DNA of 64,000 nt from the NCBI RefSeq assembly GCF_001238275.1, contig NZ_LGTB01000006.1:1-64000 (forward strand). The letters are read 5' to 3'. This stretch comes from Bradyrhizobium viridifuturi. Its GTDB lineage: Bacteria; Pseudomonadota; Alphaproteobacteria; Rhizobiales; Xanthobacteraceae. The translations under genes and the position numbers were made by a program. Below the pieces are notes generated by a model that had not been told where the DNA came from, ran no database searches, and worked only from the letters and a program-made list of their open reading frames with translations. Numbering within the stretch: the stretch's first letter is position 1; every line of letters starts with the position of its first letter. Positions 36,702-45,389 of this stretch are shown piece by piece.

Positions 36702-38972
36702 ATGACGCTTGAGATCAGTCTGACCCGCGACCCCGCCCATATCCGACATGGCTCGAACATTGGCCAACCGCTAACCCGCACCGACGGCGTGCTGAAGGTC
36801 ACCGGCAAGGCGCGCTATGCCGCCGACAATCATCCGCCCGGCATGGTCTATGCCGTGATCGCGACCAGCTGCATCGCGCGCGGCCGGGTCAAATCGCTCG
36901 ATGTCGCCGCCGCCAAGCGCCATCCCGGCGTGATCGACGTGATGACGCCGACGCACAAGCCCGAGCTCGCGGAAGATCCCGACGCCAAGGGCAATCCGTT
37001 CGCCTTCCGCATGGAACTGTTGCAGAGCGACGAGGTGCGCTACGCCAACCAGGCGATCGCGGTCGTGATCGCCGAGACGCTGGAGGCCGCGACCGAAGGT
37101 GCCGCGCTGCTGTCGCCGCGTTACCAGGTCGAGATCTCACGCGTCGGTCTCGACGCCGGCGAGGCCTATGCACCGCCGGTGGTCGGAATCGGCAATCCTG
37201 CCGAGGTCCGTCACGGCGACATCAATGCCGGCATGGCTGTGGCATCGAAGCTGACCGACTCCACCTACGAGACCCCGGCGCAATATCACAACGCGATGGA
37301 GCCGCATGCGATCGTCGCGGTGTGGGATGGCGACCGGCTGTTCATCGATACGCCGAGCCAGGGTATGGGCTTCGCGCAGATGCGCATCGCCGGGCTGTTC
37401 GGCATTCCGCCGGCGAACATCCATATCAACAGCCCGTTCCTCGGCGGCGGCTTCGGCTCCAAGGGGCTGATCTCCGGGCCGCAGGTGCTCGGTATCATGG
37501 CCGCCAAGCTGATCGGGCGTCCGGTCAAGCTCGTGCTGCGGCGCAGCCAGATGTATGGTCCGGTCGGCCACCGTCCGCCGACCCGCCAGCGCATCCGGAT
37601 CGGCACCGACGATGCCGGTGCGCTGACTGTGATCAATCATGAGGCGCGCGTCACAACCTCGAGCTTCGACGATTTCTACGAGCCAGCGGCCGACGCCTCG
37701 CACACGCTTTATGCCAGCCCGGCGATCCGCACCGCGCATGAAGCCGTGCGCGTCGACACCGGCACGCCGCTGTTCATGCGCGCGCCGGGCGAGGCCACCG
37801 GATCGATCGTGCTGGAAAGCGCGATCGACGAGGCGGCGTTCGCCTGCGGCATCGATCCGCTGGAGTTCCGGCTGAAGAACTATGCCGAGGTCGAGCCGAC
37901 CACCGGCAAGCCGTTCTCCTCCAAGGCGCTGCGCCAGTGCTACGCCAAGGCGGCCGAACGTTTCGGCTGGGCGGGACGTCCGCTGCAGCCGAGGCAGATG
38001 CGTGACGAGAACGGTTTTCTGGTCGGCTGGGGCATGGGGACGGCGACCTTCCCGGCGATCATGTTCCAGGGCAATGCGCGCGCGGTGATCCGCGCCGACG
38101 GCAAGGGCGTGATGGAGACCGGCGCGCACGACATGGGGCAGGGCGCCTGGACTGCGCTTGCGCAGATCTCGGCCGATTCGCTCGGGCTTGATATCGATCG
38201 GCTGACGTTCCGCTCCGGCAGCTCCGATCTGCCCGACGCCGGCATCGCCGGCGGTTCGGGCCATACCGCAACCGTCGGCGCCGCGATCCATAACGCAGGT
38301 GCTGCCGTGATCGCAAAACTCGCCGAGCTTGCGACCTCGGATGAACGCTCGCCGCTGTTCGGCGCCGGCAACGCCGGCGTGGTGGCGCGGGGTGGACGGC
38401 TCTATCGCCGGGACGACGATGCGCGCAGCGAAAGCTTTGCCGAGATCCTGGCGCGCGCCGGCGTCGCCGAGGTCGAGGGCAGCGGCACTGGTGCGGCCGA
38501 CGCGGCGGCGCAATCGCAATATGCAATGCACGCGCATGGCGCCGTGTTCGCCGAGGTCAAGGTCGATCCGGAGCTCGGCCAGATCCGCGCCACGCGGATG
38601 GTCGGTGCGTTCGCCGCCGGCCGCATCATCAATCCGCTGATGGTGCAGAGCCAGCTGCGCGGCGGCATGATCTGGGGCCTCTCGTTCGCGCTGCACGAGG
38701 AGGCGGTGATGGACCATCGTTCGGGGCGCATCCTGAACGCGAACCTCGCCGAGTATCATGTGCCGGTGAATGCCGACGTGCCGACGATGGACGTGATCAT
38801 GGTCGACGAGCACGATCCGCACGTCAATCCGCTCGGCATCAAGGGCGTCGGCGAGATCGGCATCACCGGCAGCGCCGGCGCAGTCGCCAACGCCGTCTTC
38901 CATGCCACCGGCATCCGGGTGCGGAATTTCCCGATCAAGATCGAGGAAGTGGTGATGGGGTTGTCAGTTTGA
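36702..38972 (+). CDS. Molybdenum hydroxylase Mo-cofactor subunit (PaoC/YagR-like)
   Basis: A 756-residue catalytic subunit. It has the aldehyde-oxidase a/b hammerhead domain (GVLKVTGKARYAADNHPPGM), the cofactor-binding LGGGFGSKG loop around residue 250, RAPGEATGSIVLESAIDE, and the base-catalyst glutamate E718 in GIKGVGEIGITG. Enzymes of this type hydroxylate aldehydes or heterocycles using water and a molybdopterin cytosine dinucleotide. It starts three bases after the FAD subunit. The cofactor-insertion chaperone (PaoD/XdhC-like) that often accompanies such operons is not in the window. Substrate unknown. Confidence 0.95.
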   Translation: MTLEISLTRDPAHIRHGSNIGQPLTRTDGVLKVTGKARYAADNHPPGMVYAVIATSCIARGRVKSLDVAAAKRHPGVIDVMTPTHKPELAEDPDAKGNPFAFRMELLQSDEVRYANQAIAVVIAETLEAATEGAALLSPRYQVEISRVGLDAGEAYAPPVVGIGNPAEVRHGDINAGMAVASKLTDSTYETPAQYHNAMEPHAIVAVWDGDRLFIDTPSQGMGFAQMRIAGLFGIPPANIHINSPFLGGGFGSKGLISGPQVLGIMAAKLIGRPVKLVLRRSQMYGPVGHRPPTRQRIRIGTDDAGALTVINHEARVTTSSFDDFYEPAADASHTLYASPAIRTAHEAVRVDTGTPLFMRAPGEATGSIVLESAIDEAAFACGIDPLEFRLKNYAEVEPTTGKPFSSKALRQCYAKAAERFGWAGRPLQPRQMRDENGFLVGWGMGTATFPAIMFQGNARAVIRADGKGVMETGAHDMGQGAWTALAQISADSLGLDIDRLTFRSGSSDLPDAGIAGGSGHTATVGAAIHNAGAAVIAKLAELATSDERSPLFGAGNAGVVARGGRLYRRDDDARSESFAEILARAGVAEVEGSGTGAADAAAQSQYAMHAHGAVFAEVKVDPELGQIRATRMVGAFAAGRIINPLMVQSQLRGGMIWGLSFALHEEAVMDHRSGRILNANLAEYHVPVNADVPTMDVIMVDEHDPHVNPLGIKGVGEIGITGSAGAVANAVFHATGIRVRNFPIKIEEVVMGLSV

Positions 38973-38998
38973 TGCGATAGCGAGGCGACAATCAGTGT

Positions 38999-39115
38999 CG
39001 TCCCGGCGAAGGCCGGGACCCATTACCCCAAATGTGAGTTGTGGCACGACGCTGGGGCCGCTTTCCCTGCGATCATCAAGACTGGTGGCAATGGGTCCCG
39101 GCCTTCGCCGGGACG
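38999..39115. repeat. Palindromic intergenic repeat, CGTCCCGGCGAAGG family, copy 1
   Basis: Arms at 38999-39024 and 39090-39115 are perfect 26-base inverted copies (beginning CGTCCCGGCGAAGGCCGG). Each arm also holds a small internal hairpin. A second copy of the family lies at 48312-48429. I recognise it as a dispersed intergenic element of Bradyrhizobium. It separates the convergent Mo-hydroxylase and XRE-cupin genes. Confidence 0.92.
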
Positions 39116-39137
39116 ACGAACGGAGAGAGCGCCGCAC

Positions 39138-39803
39138 TTACCCCGCCGCCGTCACGCAATTCACCCAAAGCACCACGGCCCTCGCATCGGTGGCGGGATT
39201 GGAAAACCGGTGCGGCCTACGACTCGCGAAGCGGAAGCTGTCGCCCTGCTTCAGCGTCCAGGTCTCGGTATCGACAGTCAGCGTCATCTCGCCCTGGAGC
39301 ACGAGGCCGGCCTCTTCGCCGTCATGGGTGTAGAACTCGTCGCCGGTGTTGCCGCCGGGGTCGAGATGCACCAGGAACAGGTTGAGGCGGCTCTCGCTGC
39401 CGGCCGGGCTCAGCAATTGCTTTGAAATGCCGGTGCGCCACAGTTTCAGCTCGGCGCGCTGCACTTCGCGGGTCACGACACCGCCGGCGCCGTCATCTTT
39501 CGGCGTCGCGCCGAACAGCGCGGCGATGCCGACGCCGAGTACGTCGGCCAAGGTCGCCAGCACGCGCAGCGACGGCGACGACAGGCCGCGCTCGATCTGG
39601 CTGATGAAGCCGATCGACAAATCGGTGCGCGCGGCAACGACCTCCAGCGACATCTGCTTGGTGCGGCGCAGGTCGCGGATGCGGCGTCCGACCGCCAGAT
39701 CCATCGCCGGCTCGGCCGGCTTGCTCGGCAGTTTCTTGGCGGCGCGGCGTGCCGTCGCGGGCCTCGCTGCCGCGCCTTTGCGCATTCTCTTGCCGCCGCT
39801 CAC
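39138..39803 (-). CDS. XRE-family regulator with cupin domain
   Basis: A 221-residue regulator. A basic N-terminal extension (KGAAARPATARRAAKKLPSK) precedes the helix-turn-helix at about 37-92 (RIRDLRRTKQMSLEVVAARTD, GFISQIERGLSSPS). A cupin domain follows at about 145-215 (DEFYTHDGEEAGLVLQGEM, SFRFASRRPHRFSNP). It shares the HDGEEAG and RRPHRF motifs with the regulator at 27376, so the two are paralogues. It is divergent from the ABC transporter and amine-oxidase genes and probably regulates them. The start is a GTG with AGGAAG nine bases upstream; ATG at 39785 is an alternative. Confidence 0.9.
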   Translation of the reverse strand: MSGGKRMRKGAAARPATARRAAKKLPSKPAEPAMDLAVGRRIRDLRRTKQMSLEVVAARTDLSIGFISQIERGLSSPSLRVLATLADVLGVGIAALFGATPKDDGAGGVVTREVQRAELKLWRTGISKQLLSPAGSESRLNLFLVHLDPGGNTGDEFYTHDGEEAGLVLQGEMTLTVDTETWTLKQGDSFRFASRRPHRFSNPATDARAVVLWVNCVTAAG

Positions 39804-39967
39804 GTCACACAGCTTCCTTCATGTGCATGAAAACCGCTTGCATTGGCCGCGGTTTCGTGACCACAATTTCATATTGGTGAAAATAGGCCGGAACGGCGTC
39901 GCCCGCAACCAAAACCGCCGATACAGCGGGCGATGCGGCGCCGGGGCCGATCTCGGGAGGTGGTGCG

Positions 39968-40734
39968 ATGTCGTTTCAGCGTCTCGTTCAGGCCGCGGTC
40001 GCGGCGCTTGCCCTTGCCTTGAGCGCGCCGTCACAGGCGCAGCAGGTGCTCAAGGTCGCTCGACGCCGACCGGCATCCCCTTCACCTTCCTCGACACCAA
40101 GACCAATTCGATCCAGGGCATCATGGTCGATCTCGCCACCGAGATCGGCAAGGATGCCGGCTTCTCCGTGCAGATCGAGCCGATGCAGTTCTCGGCGCTG
40201 ATCCCCTCGCTGACCGCAAACAAGATCGACATCATCGCCGCGGCTATGTTCGCCACCGCCGCCCGCAAGGAGGTGATCGACTTCTCCGAGCCAGTCTACA
40301 CCTACGGTGAAGGCTTGGTGGTGCCGAAGACCGACACCAAGGCCTACGCCTCGCAGGAGGATCTGAAAGGCACGGTGGTCGGCGCCCAGGTCGGCACTGC
40401 GTTCGTCGATGCGCTGAAGAAGACCGGGCTGTTCAGCGAGGTCAAGGTCTACGACACCATTCCCGACATCCTGCGCGACGTGAATGCCGGCCGCCTCAAG
40501 GCCGGCTTCGCCGACTATCCGATCCTCGCCTACAATCTGCAGCAAGGCAATTTCGCCGACGTCCGCCTGGTCGAGGGTTACAAGCCCGTCACCGTCGGCA
40601 CGGTTGCGATCGGCGTGCGCAAGAGCGACACCGAACTGCTCGCCAAGATCAACGCCTCGCTGGCGAAGCTGAAGGCCAACGGCACGATTGCAAAGATCCT
40701 GGAGAAATGGGGCCAGAAGGCCAACGCGTCGTGA
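39968..40734 (+). pseudogene. Polar amino acid ABC transporter, periplasmic binding protein, with a one-base frameshift
   Basis: A family 3 solute-binding protein. The first frame gives a signal peptide (LVQAAVAALALALSAPSQA, cleavage before QQ) and VLKV. The second frame gives the rest from STPTGIPFTFLDTKTNSIQG through DIIAAAMFATAARKEVIDFSEPV to the C-terminal KILEKWGQKANAS. Adding one G near 40061 (AAGGTCGCTCG to AAGGTCGGCTCG) makes VLKVGSTPTGIPF and a 255-residue protein of normal length. It delivers an amino acid or related amine to the permease and ATPase encoded just downstream. Confidence 0.9.
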
Positions 40735-40743
40735 GACCGTGAT

Positions 40744-40868
40744 CCGTCACCCTGAGGTGCTCGCGGAGCGAGCCTCGAAGGGTCGACGGCCACCAGCCGG
40801 GGCGTGCACCCTTCGAGGCTCGCCCAGCGGCGCAAGCGCGCCGCAAGGCTCGCACCTCAGCATGACGG
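40744..40868. repeat. Palindromic intergenic repeat, CCTGAGGTGC family
   Basis: Outer arms CCGTCACCCTGAGGTGC (40744-40760) and GCACCTCAGCATGACGG (40852-40868) pair with two mismatches. The inner arms CGAGCCTCGAAGGGT (40769-40783) and ACCCTTCGAGGCTCG (40808-40822) are exact. It lies inside the transporter operon, between binding-protein and permease genes, where it may lower downstream expression or stabilise the upstream message. A common dispersed element from memory. Confidence 0.88.
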
Positions 40869-40901
40869 TCGAGCGTAACGGGACTGGATATCTCTGAGCC
40901 G

Positions 40902-41555
40902 ATGCAAAAATTCTTCCACGACGCCGTCGAGTTCGTGCCGATCCTGTTGCAGGGTGTCTGGCTGACCATCGTCGTCACAGTCGGCTCGCTCGCGCTGTCG
41001 ACCGTGCTCGGGCTGGTGTGGGCCTTGATGCGAGTGTCCGGCATCCGCATCCTCGTTTGGCTCAGCGCCGCGCTGATCAATGTGATCCGCGGCATCCCGA
41101 TCATCGTGCTGCTGTTCTACATCTATTTCGTGATGCCGGATTTCGGCATCGCGCTCTCGGCGCTGCAGGCCGCGATCATCGGGCTCGGCATTGCATACTC
41201 GGCCTATCAGGCGGAAAACTTCCGCGCCGGGATCGAGGCGATCGACAAGGGGCAGATCGAGGCGGCGCAGACCATCGGCATGGGCTGGTGGCTCACCATG
41301 CGCCGCGTGGTGCTGCCGCAGGCGGTCCGGATCATCCTGCCGCCCTACGGCAACATCATGATCATGATGCTGAAGGATTCCTCGCAGGCGTCCACCATCA
41401 CGGTCGCCGAGCTCGCGCTGCAGGGCAAGCTGATCGCCTCCTCGACCTTCAAGAATACCAGCGTGTTCACGCTGGTGGCGCTGATGTACCTCACCATGAG
41501 CATTCCGCTCATCCTGCTGGTTCGGCACTTCGAGAACAAGGCGAACCGCAAATGA
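40902..41555 (+). CDS. Polar amino acid ABC transporter permease
   Basis: A 217-residue inner-membrane permease of the His/Glu/Gln/Arg/opine type, with about five membrane spans (for example [40 protein letters not shown]). The EAA loop that docks to the ATPase reads [22 protein letters not shown]. Only one permease gene is present, so it should act as a homodimer. ATGA overlap with the ATPase gene. Confidence 0.93.
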   Translation: MQKFFHDAVEFVPILLQGVWLTIVVTVGSLALSTVLGLVWALMRVSGIRILVWLSAALINVIRGIPIIVLLFYIYFVMPDFGIALSALQAAIIGLGIAYSAYQAENFRAGIEAIDKGQIEAAQTIGMGWWLTMRRVVLPQAVRIILPPYGNIMIMMLKDSSQASTITVAELALQGKLIASSTFKNTSVFTLVALMYLTMSIPLILLVRHFENKANRK

Positions 41556-42283
41556 TCGAGCTCAACGACGTCCACAAGAGTTTCGGCAAGGTCGAGGTGC
41601 TGAAGGGCATCACCGCCTCGGTCGCCAAGAGCGAGGTGGTCTGCATCATCGGTCCCTCGGGCTCCGGCAAGTCGACCATCCTGCGCTGCATCAACGGGCT
41701 CGAGAGCTACGATCGCGGCGAGATCAGCGTCGAGGGCGCGCGCGTCGACAGCAATGACCGCTCGATCGTCGCGATCCGCACCCAGGTCTCGATGGTGTTC
41801 CAGCGCTTCAACCTGTTTCCGCATCGCACCGCGCTCGAAAACGTCATCGAGGGCCCGCTTTATGTGAAGAAGGAGCCGCACGAGCAGGCGATTGCCCGCG
41901 GTCGCGCGCTGCTCGCGCAGGTCGGTCTCGCCGACAAGGCCGAGGTGCACCCGCCAAAGCTCTCCGGCGGCCAGCAGCAGCGCGTCGCGATCGCCCGCGC
42001 GCTGGCGATGCAGCCGAAGGCGATCCTGTTCGACGAGCCGACGTCCGCGCTCGATCCCGAGCTGGTCGGAGACGTGCTGTCGGTGATGCGCAAGCTCGCC
42101 GACGACGGCATGACCATGGTGGTGGTCACGCACGAGATGGGCTTTGCCCGCGACGTCGCCGATCGCGTGCTGTTCATCGACGGCGGCGTGATCGTCGAGC
42201 AGGGCGCCGCCAAATCCGTCCTCAACCAACCGCAGCACCCACGCACCCAGGATTTCCTGCGCCGCGTGCTGCATCCGCTATGA
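41552..42283 (+). CDS. Polar amino acid ABC transporter ATP-binding protein
   Basis: A 243-residue ATPase of the GlnQ type. Walker A is GPSGSGKST (about 34-42), the Q-loop is [11 protein letters not shown], the signature is LSGGQQQR, Walker B is [14 protein letters not shown], and the switch histidine is in [11 protein letters not shown]. It energises uptake through the permease encoded just upstream, whose stop overlaps its start. The FAD oxidase gene follows after 13 bases, suggesting that the imported compound is then oxidised. Confidence 0.95.
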   Translation: MIELNDVHKSFGKVEVLKGITASVAKSEVVCIIGPSGSGKSTILRCINGLESYDRGEISVEGARVDSNDRSIVAIRTQVSMVFQRFNLFPHRTALENVIEGPLYVKKEPHEQAIARGRALLAQVGLADKAEVHPPKLSGGQQQRVAIARALAMQPKAILFDEPTSALDPELVGDVLSVMRKLADDGMTMVVVTHEMGFARDVADRVLFIDGGVIVEQGAAKSVLNQPQHPRTQDFLRRVLHPL

Positions 42284-42296
42284 TCCGGTACTCTCT

Positions 42297-43589
42297 ATGA
42301 ATGCACCTGAACGTCTCCCGCTGCCCCCGAGTCTCTATGCCGACACCGCGGTGGAGGCGACGCCGACGCCACCGCTCACAACGGACAAGAGCGTGCCGGT
42401 CGCGATCATCGGCGGCGGCTTCACCGGCCTGTCGACCGCGCTGCACCTCGCCGAGCAGGGCGTGCACGCGACCGTGCTTGAGGCGCAGGAGCCCGGCTGG
42501 GGCGCCTCCGGCAACAATGGCGGGCAGACCAATCCCGGGCTGAAGCACGACCCCGACCAGATCGAGCGGGATTTCGGCGCCGATCTCGGCCGCCGCATGA
42601 TCGAATTCTCCTACGGCACCACCAACTTCACCCATGACCTGATCCGCCGCTACCAGATCCCCTGCGAGGCGCGGCAGAACGGCACGCTGCGCGCCGCCTA
42701 CAATGAGGCGAGTGCTGCCGCAATCGAGACCACCGCGAAACAGTGCATCCGGCGCGGCATGCCGGTGAAGCTGCTCAACGCCGCCGAGCTGCGCACGACG
42801 ACCGGCAGCGACCGCTATCTCTGCGCGATGCTCGATGCCCGCGGCGGCGACCTGCATCCGCTGAGCTATGCCCGCGGCCTGGCGCGCGCCGCAATCGGAG
42901 CCGGCGTTGCCGTCCATGGCGAGACGCCGGCGCTGTCGCTGCACAGTGACGGCGGCCGTTGGCGGATCAAAACCCCGCGCGCTATCGTGCACGCCGACAA
43001 GGTGCTGATCGCGACCAATGGCTTCACCGACGATCTCTGGCCCGCGCTTCGCCGCACCATCGTGCCGGTGTTCTCGTCGATCGCGGCCACCGCGCCGCTA
43101 TCCGACGAGGTCGCGCGTTCGATCATGCCAACGCGCCCGGTGCTCTACGAGAGCGGCCATATCACCGTCTACTACCGCATCGATCAGCACAACCGCCTCT
43201 TGATGGGCGGCCGTGGCCCGATGCGCTGGATCAGCAAGCCGACCGACGTCGCCTATCTGATCCGCTACGCCGAGCGGCTGTGGCCGCAGCTCAAGGGCGT
43301 CAACTGGACCCATGGCTGGAACAGCCGCCTCGCCATCACTGCCGATCATTATCCGCATGTCCATGAGCCGGCGGAGAACTTGCTGATCTCGCTCGGCTGC
43401 AACGGCCGCGGCGTTGCGCTATCGACTGCGATGGGCGCGCAACTCGCCCGCCGCCTGATCGGCGGCTCGAAGGCCGAGATCGATATGCCCGTGACCGGCA
43501 TCAAGCCGATGCCGATGCACGCGTTCTGGCGGGTCGGCGTCACCGCCGCGGTGTTGACCGGGCGGGTGCGGGACAAGCTCGGGGTGTAA
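42297..43589 (+). CDS. FAD-dependent amine oxidase (PuuB/OrdL-like, DAO family)
   Basis: A 430-residue flavoprotein. The nucleotide-binding fold starts VAIIGGGFTGLSTALHLAEQG near residue 36, followed by GWGASGNNGGQTNPGLK, which is typical of gamma-glutamylputrescine oxidases. Further blocks are YESGHITVYYRIDQHNRLLMGGRG and SLGCNGRGVALSTAMG. The likely reaction is oxidation of an amine or amino acid with oxygen or another acceptor. It sits last in the transporter operon, with a PuuR-like cupin regulator divergent from the operon, so a role in amine use is likely. The exact substrate is unknown. Confidence 0.9.
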   Translation: MNAPERLPLPPSLYADTAVEATPTPPLTTDKSVPVAIIGGGFTGLSTALHLAEQGVHATVLEAQEPGWGASGNNGGQTNPGLKHDPDQIERDFGADLGRRMIEFSYGTTNFTHDLIRRYQIPCEARQNGTLRAAYNEASAAAIETTAKQCIRRGMPVKLLNAAELRTTTGSDRYLCAMLDARGGDLHPLSYARGLARAAIGAGVAVHGETPALSLHSDGGRWRIKTPRAIVHADKVLIATNGFTDDLWPALRRTIVPVFSSIAATAPLSDEVARSIMPTRPVLYESGHITVYYRIDQHNRLLMGGRGPMRWISKPTDVAYLIRYAERLWPQLKGVNWTHGWNSRLAITADHYPHVHEPAENLLISLGCNGRGVALSTAMGAQLARRLIGGSKAEIDMPVTGIKPMPMHAFWRVGVTAAVLTGRVRDKLGV

Positions 43590-43610
43590 GAGAGATCGTC
43601 TGCGGCGCTT

Positions 43611-44150
43611 TCAAAGCGCCGGCTCCGTGAGCTTGACGGGCGACGGTGCGGTCTCCTTGGGCCCCGCCGAGTTCACGAAGTGGCGCAGCCGGTCCTTCAG
43701 GTCGAAAAGCTCATCCAGGGGCATGTTGAGGAAGCAGTAGAACTCGCCCAGCATCTGCTCGGTCCGCTGGCGAAGCGACACGCCCTTGGCAGTTAGATCG
43801 ACAAGCACGCGCCGCTCATCGTTGGGCTGTCGCCGCCGTGTCACCAATCCCTTGGCTTCAAGACGTTTGAGCATCGGCGAGAGCGAGCCGAGGTCCATTT
43901 GCAGCGCCGAGGCCAGGTCTCCGACGCCCCGTGCTCCGCGCTCCCAAAGCACGACCAGAACCAGATACTGCGGATAGGTGACGCCAAGCTTCTTCAGGAA
44001 CGGGACGAACAGCCGCGTCATGTGGTTGCTTGCACTGTAGAGCGCAAAGCAAAGGTGACTGTCGAGGCCCGGCATCTCGACCGGTGCGATGGAGCCCTGT
44101 GAAGGGCGATTCCTTGGTTCGCGTCGCGCGTTCGTCGTTCGGGTCTTCAT
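43611..44150 (-). CDS. OhrR-type MarR-family redox regulator
   Basis: A 179-residue MarR protein with the OhrR hallmark SHLCFALYSASNHMTR: C34 is the position of the peroxide-sensing cysteine and the preceding leucine and following phenylalanine agree. It continues YPQYLVLVVLWE, another OhrR segment. The helix-turn-helix is at about 78-105 (VGDLASALQMDLGSLSPMLKRLEAKGLV). Such proteins are inactivated by organic hydroperoxides or electrophiles. A perfect 19-base palindrome lies upstream, beside the divergent monooxygenase-cupin-GST genes, which are therefore the probable regulon. No ohr gene is adjacent. Confidence 0.88.
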   Translation of the reverse strand: MKTRTTNARREPRNRPSQGSIAPVEMPGLDSHLCFALYSASNHMTRLFVPFLKKLGVTYPQYLVLVVLWERGARGVGDLASALQMDLGSLSPMLKRLEAKGLVTRRRQPNDERRVLVDLTAKGVSLRQRTEQMLGEFYCFLNMPLDELFDLKDRLRHFVNSAGPKETAPSPVKLTEPAL

Positions 44151-44285
44151 TCCTGTCAGTCCGCTGGCACAACAAATCGTTGAGCCAAATCCTATCGTTA
44201 GCCGTCGCGTCAGCCAAGCCGAACGGGCACAATTTTCTGTGGTTACAGCATATCATACCACAAAGCATTGACTCTCGTTACTTTG

Positions 44286-44304
44286 TGTGCAAATTATTTG
44301 CACA
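44286..44304. promoter_or_regulatory. Perfect palindromic operator for the OhrR-type regulator
   Basis: TGTGCAAAT-T-ATTTGCACA, exact 9-base arms around one base. It overlaps the likely -10 of a promoter whose -35 is TTGACT at 44268-44273, in front of the monooxygenase gene. The divergent regulator starts 136 bases away. Confidence 0.82.
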
Positions 44305-44384
44305 TCATTGACATGAGGCATCTGGCCCGCGCGCGTTCAACGGCCGGATTGCAAATGAAAACAAACAGAGAGGGGAGGAATTGC

Positions 44385-44780
44385 ATGTCGGAAATGGATC
44401 GCCGTGCCTTTGTGGGAGCTGCCGCCATCGGTTCCGTGGCGGCCGCGGTTCTGGTTGCCTCATCGGCCGAGGCCGCCGGACAGAGCGGCTACTTCGTGAT
44501 TGCGGAGATCGTCTCCAAGAAGGACAAGGCGGATGAGCTGCGCGCGCTGCTCGTTCCCTTTGCCGAAACGTCGGCCAAGGAACCGGGGTGCATCGTCTAC
44601 ACGTTGATGGAAGTGATCGGCGAGCCGGGCCGCTTCCTGACGTTCGAGCGCTGGAAGGACAAGGCTGCGCTCGACGCCCACATGGTCACGCCCGATATCA
44701 AGGCCATTGTGCCGAAGCTCGAGCCCGTCCTGGCCAAGCCGTTCACGCAACTCTTCCTGGATGCGCGCACCGGAGGCTGA
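44385..44780 (+). CDS. Exported antibiotic-biosynthesis-monooxygenase-fold protein
   Basis: A 131-residue protein with a twin-arginine-like leader (DRRAFVGAAAIGSVAAAVLVAS, of which DRRAFVG is the RR motif) and an ABM dimeric alpha+beta barrel (FVIAEIVSKKDKADELRALLVPFAE, then GCIVYTLMEVIGEPGRFLTFERWKDKAALDAHM). Such small proteins oxidise aromatic or polyketide quinol substrates without metal, or simply bind them. AGGGGAGGAA precedes the ATG at 44385. It is the first of three genes divergent from the OhrR-type regulator. Substrate unknown. Confidence 0.83.
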   Translation: MSEMDRRAFVGAAAIGSVAAAVLVASSAEAAGQSGYFVIAEIVSKKDKADELRALLVPFAETSAKEPGCIVYTLMEVIGEPGRFLTFERWKDKAALDAHMVTPDIKAIVPKLEPVLAKPFTQLFLDARTGG

Positions 44781-44881
44781 TCCGGCGTTCAATCCGCACC
44801 ATCGGCGGGCCGCTGCTGCCAGCGGCCCGGAGCCGCGCTCGACTCATGACTTCAAACAAGTGATCAACGAGGGAGGAAGAT

Positions 44882-45355
44882 ATGCGTGGTCTAGTTTGTG
44901 CTGCGACGTTGCTGGCTGCACTTGCCGCCACCGTTCCAGCATGCGCCGGCGGAATCTATGTCATCGAGAACGGTCAGGGAAACAACCCGGTCGCCGTGAA
45001 GAAGGAGGCATCCGCGCTTGCAGCCGTGCCGGTGATGCCCAACGGCAAGCAGAACCAGGGCTTCAACTATGGAATGCTCTATGACCTACCCGGGGCGGCC
45101 ACCCACGTCATGCGCGGACACGTCGACGCCAAAGGCTCGATTGCCGTTCACGACGGCGCGCTGCCCTACATCCTCTATGTCATCAGCGGAAGCGGCAAGC
45201 TGTCCCTGAACGACAAGGGCGGCGGGCAGATTGGTGAAGTCGCCTACAAGCCGGACGACGTAATCGTCTTTCAGCCGAATACCCTGCATGGCTGGACCAA
45301 CGGCGAGACTGCGTTCGAGTTTCTCGGTGTCGAACTGCCCGCGCCGCAGAAGTAG
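44882..45355 (+). CDS. Exported cupin-domain protein
   Basis: A 157-residue protein with a signal peptide (GLVCAATLLAALAATVPACA) and one cupin barrel: ATHVMRGHVDAKGSIAVHDG, LYVISGSGKLSLNDKGGG, then YKPDDVIVFQPNTLHGWTNG, in which the H of LHGW and the earlier H residues are candidate metal ligands. It may be a dioxygenase or isomerase, or a binding protein. GGGAGGAAG lies just upstream of the ATG. It is between the ABM-fold gene and the GST gene, in the OhrR-type gene set. Confidence 0.82.
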   Translation: MRGLVCAATLLAALAATVPACAGGIYVIENGQGNNPVAVKKEASALAAVPVMPNGKQNQGFNYGMLYDLPGAATHVMRGHVDAKGSIAVHDGALPYILYVISGSGKLSLNDKGGGQIGEVAYKPDDVIVFQPNTLHGWTNGETAFEFLGVELPAPQK

Positions 45356-45389
45356 CTCGGCTCAAGGTAAATCCCAGGGAGAGAAACCC

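Noticed and set aside
37137..38903. A 588-codon minus-strand frame opposite the Mo-hydroxylase large subunit
   Set aside because: Shadow of a full-length catalytic subunit with all its motifs.
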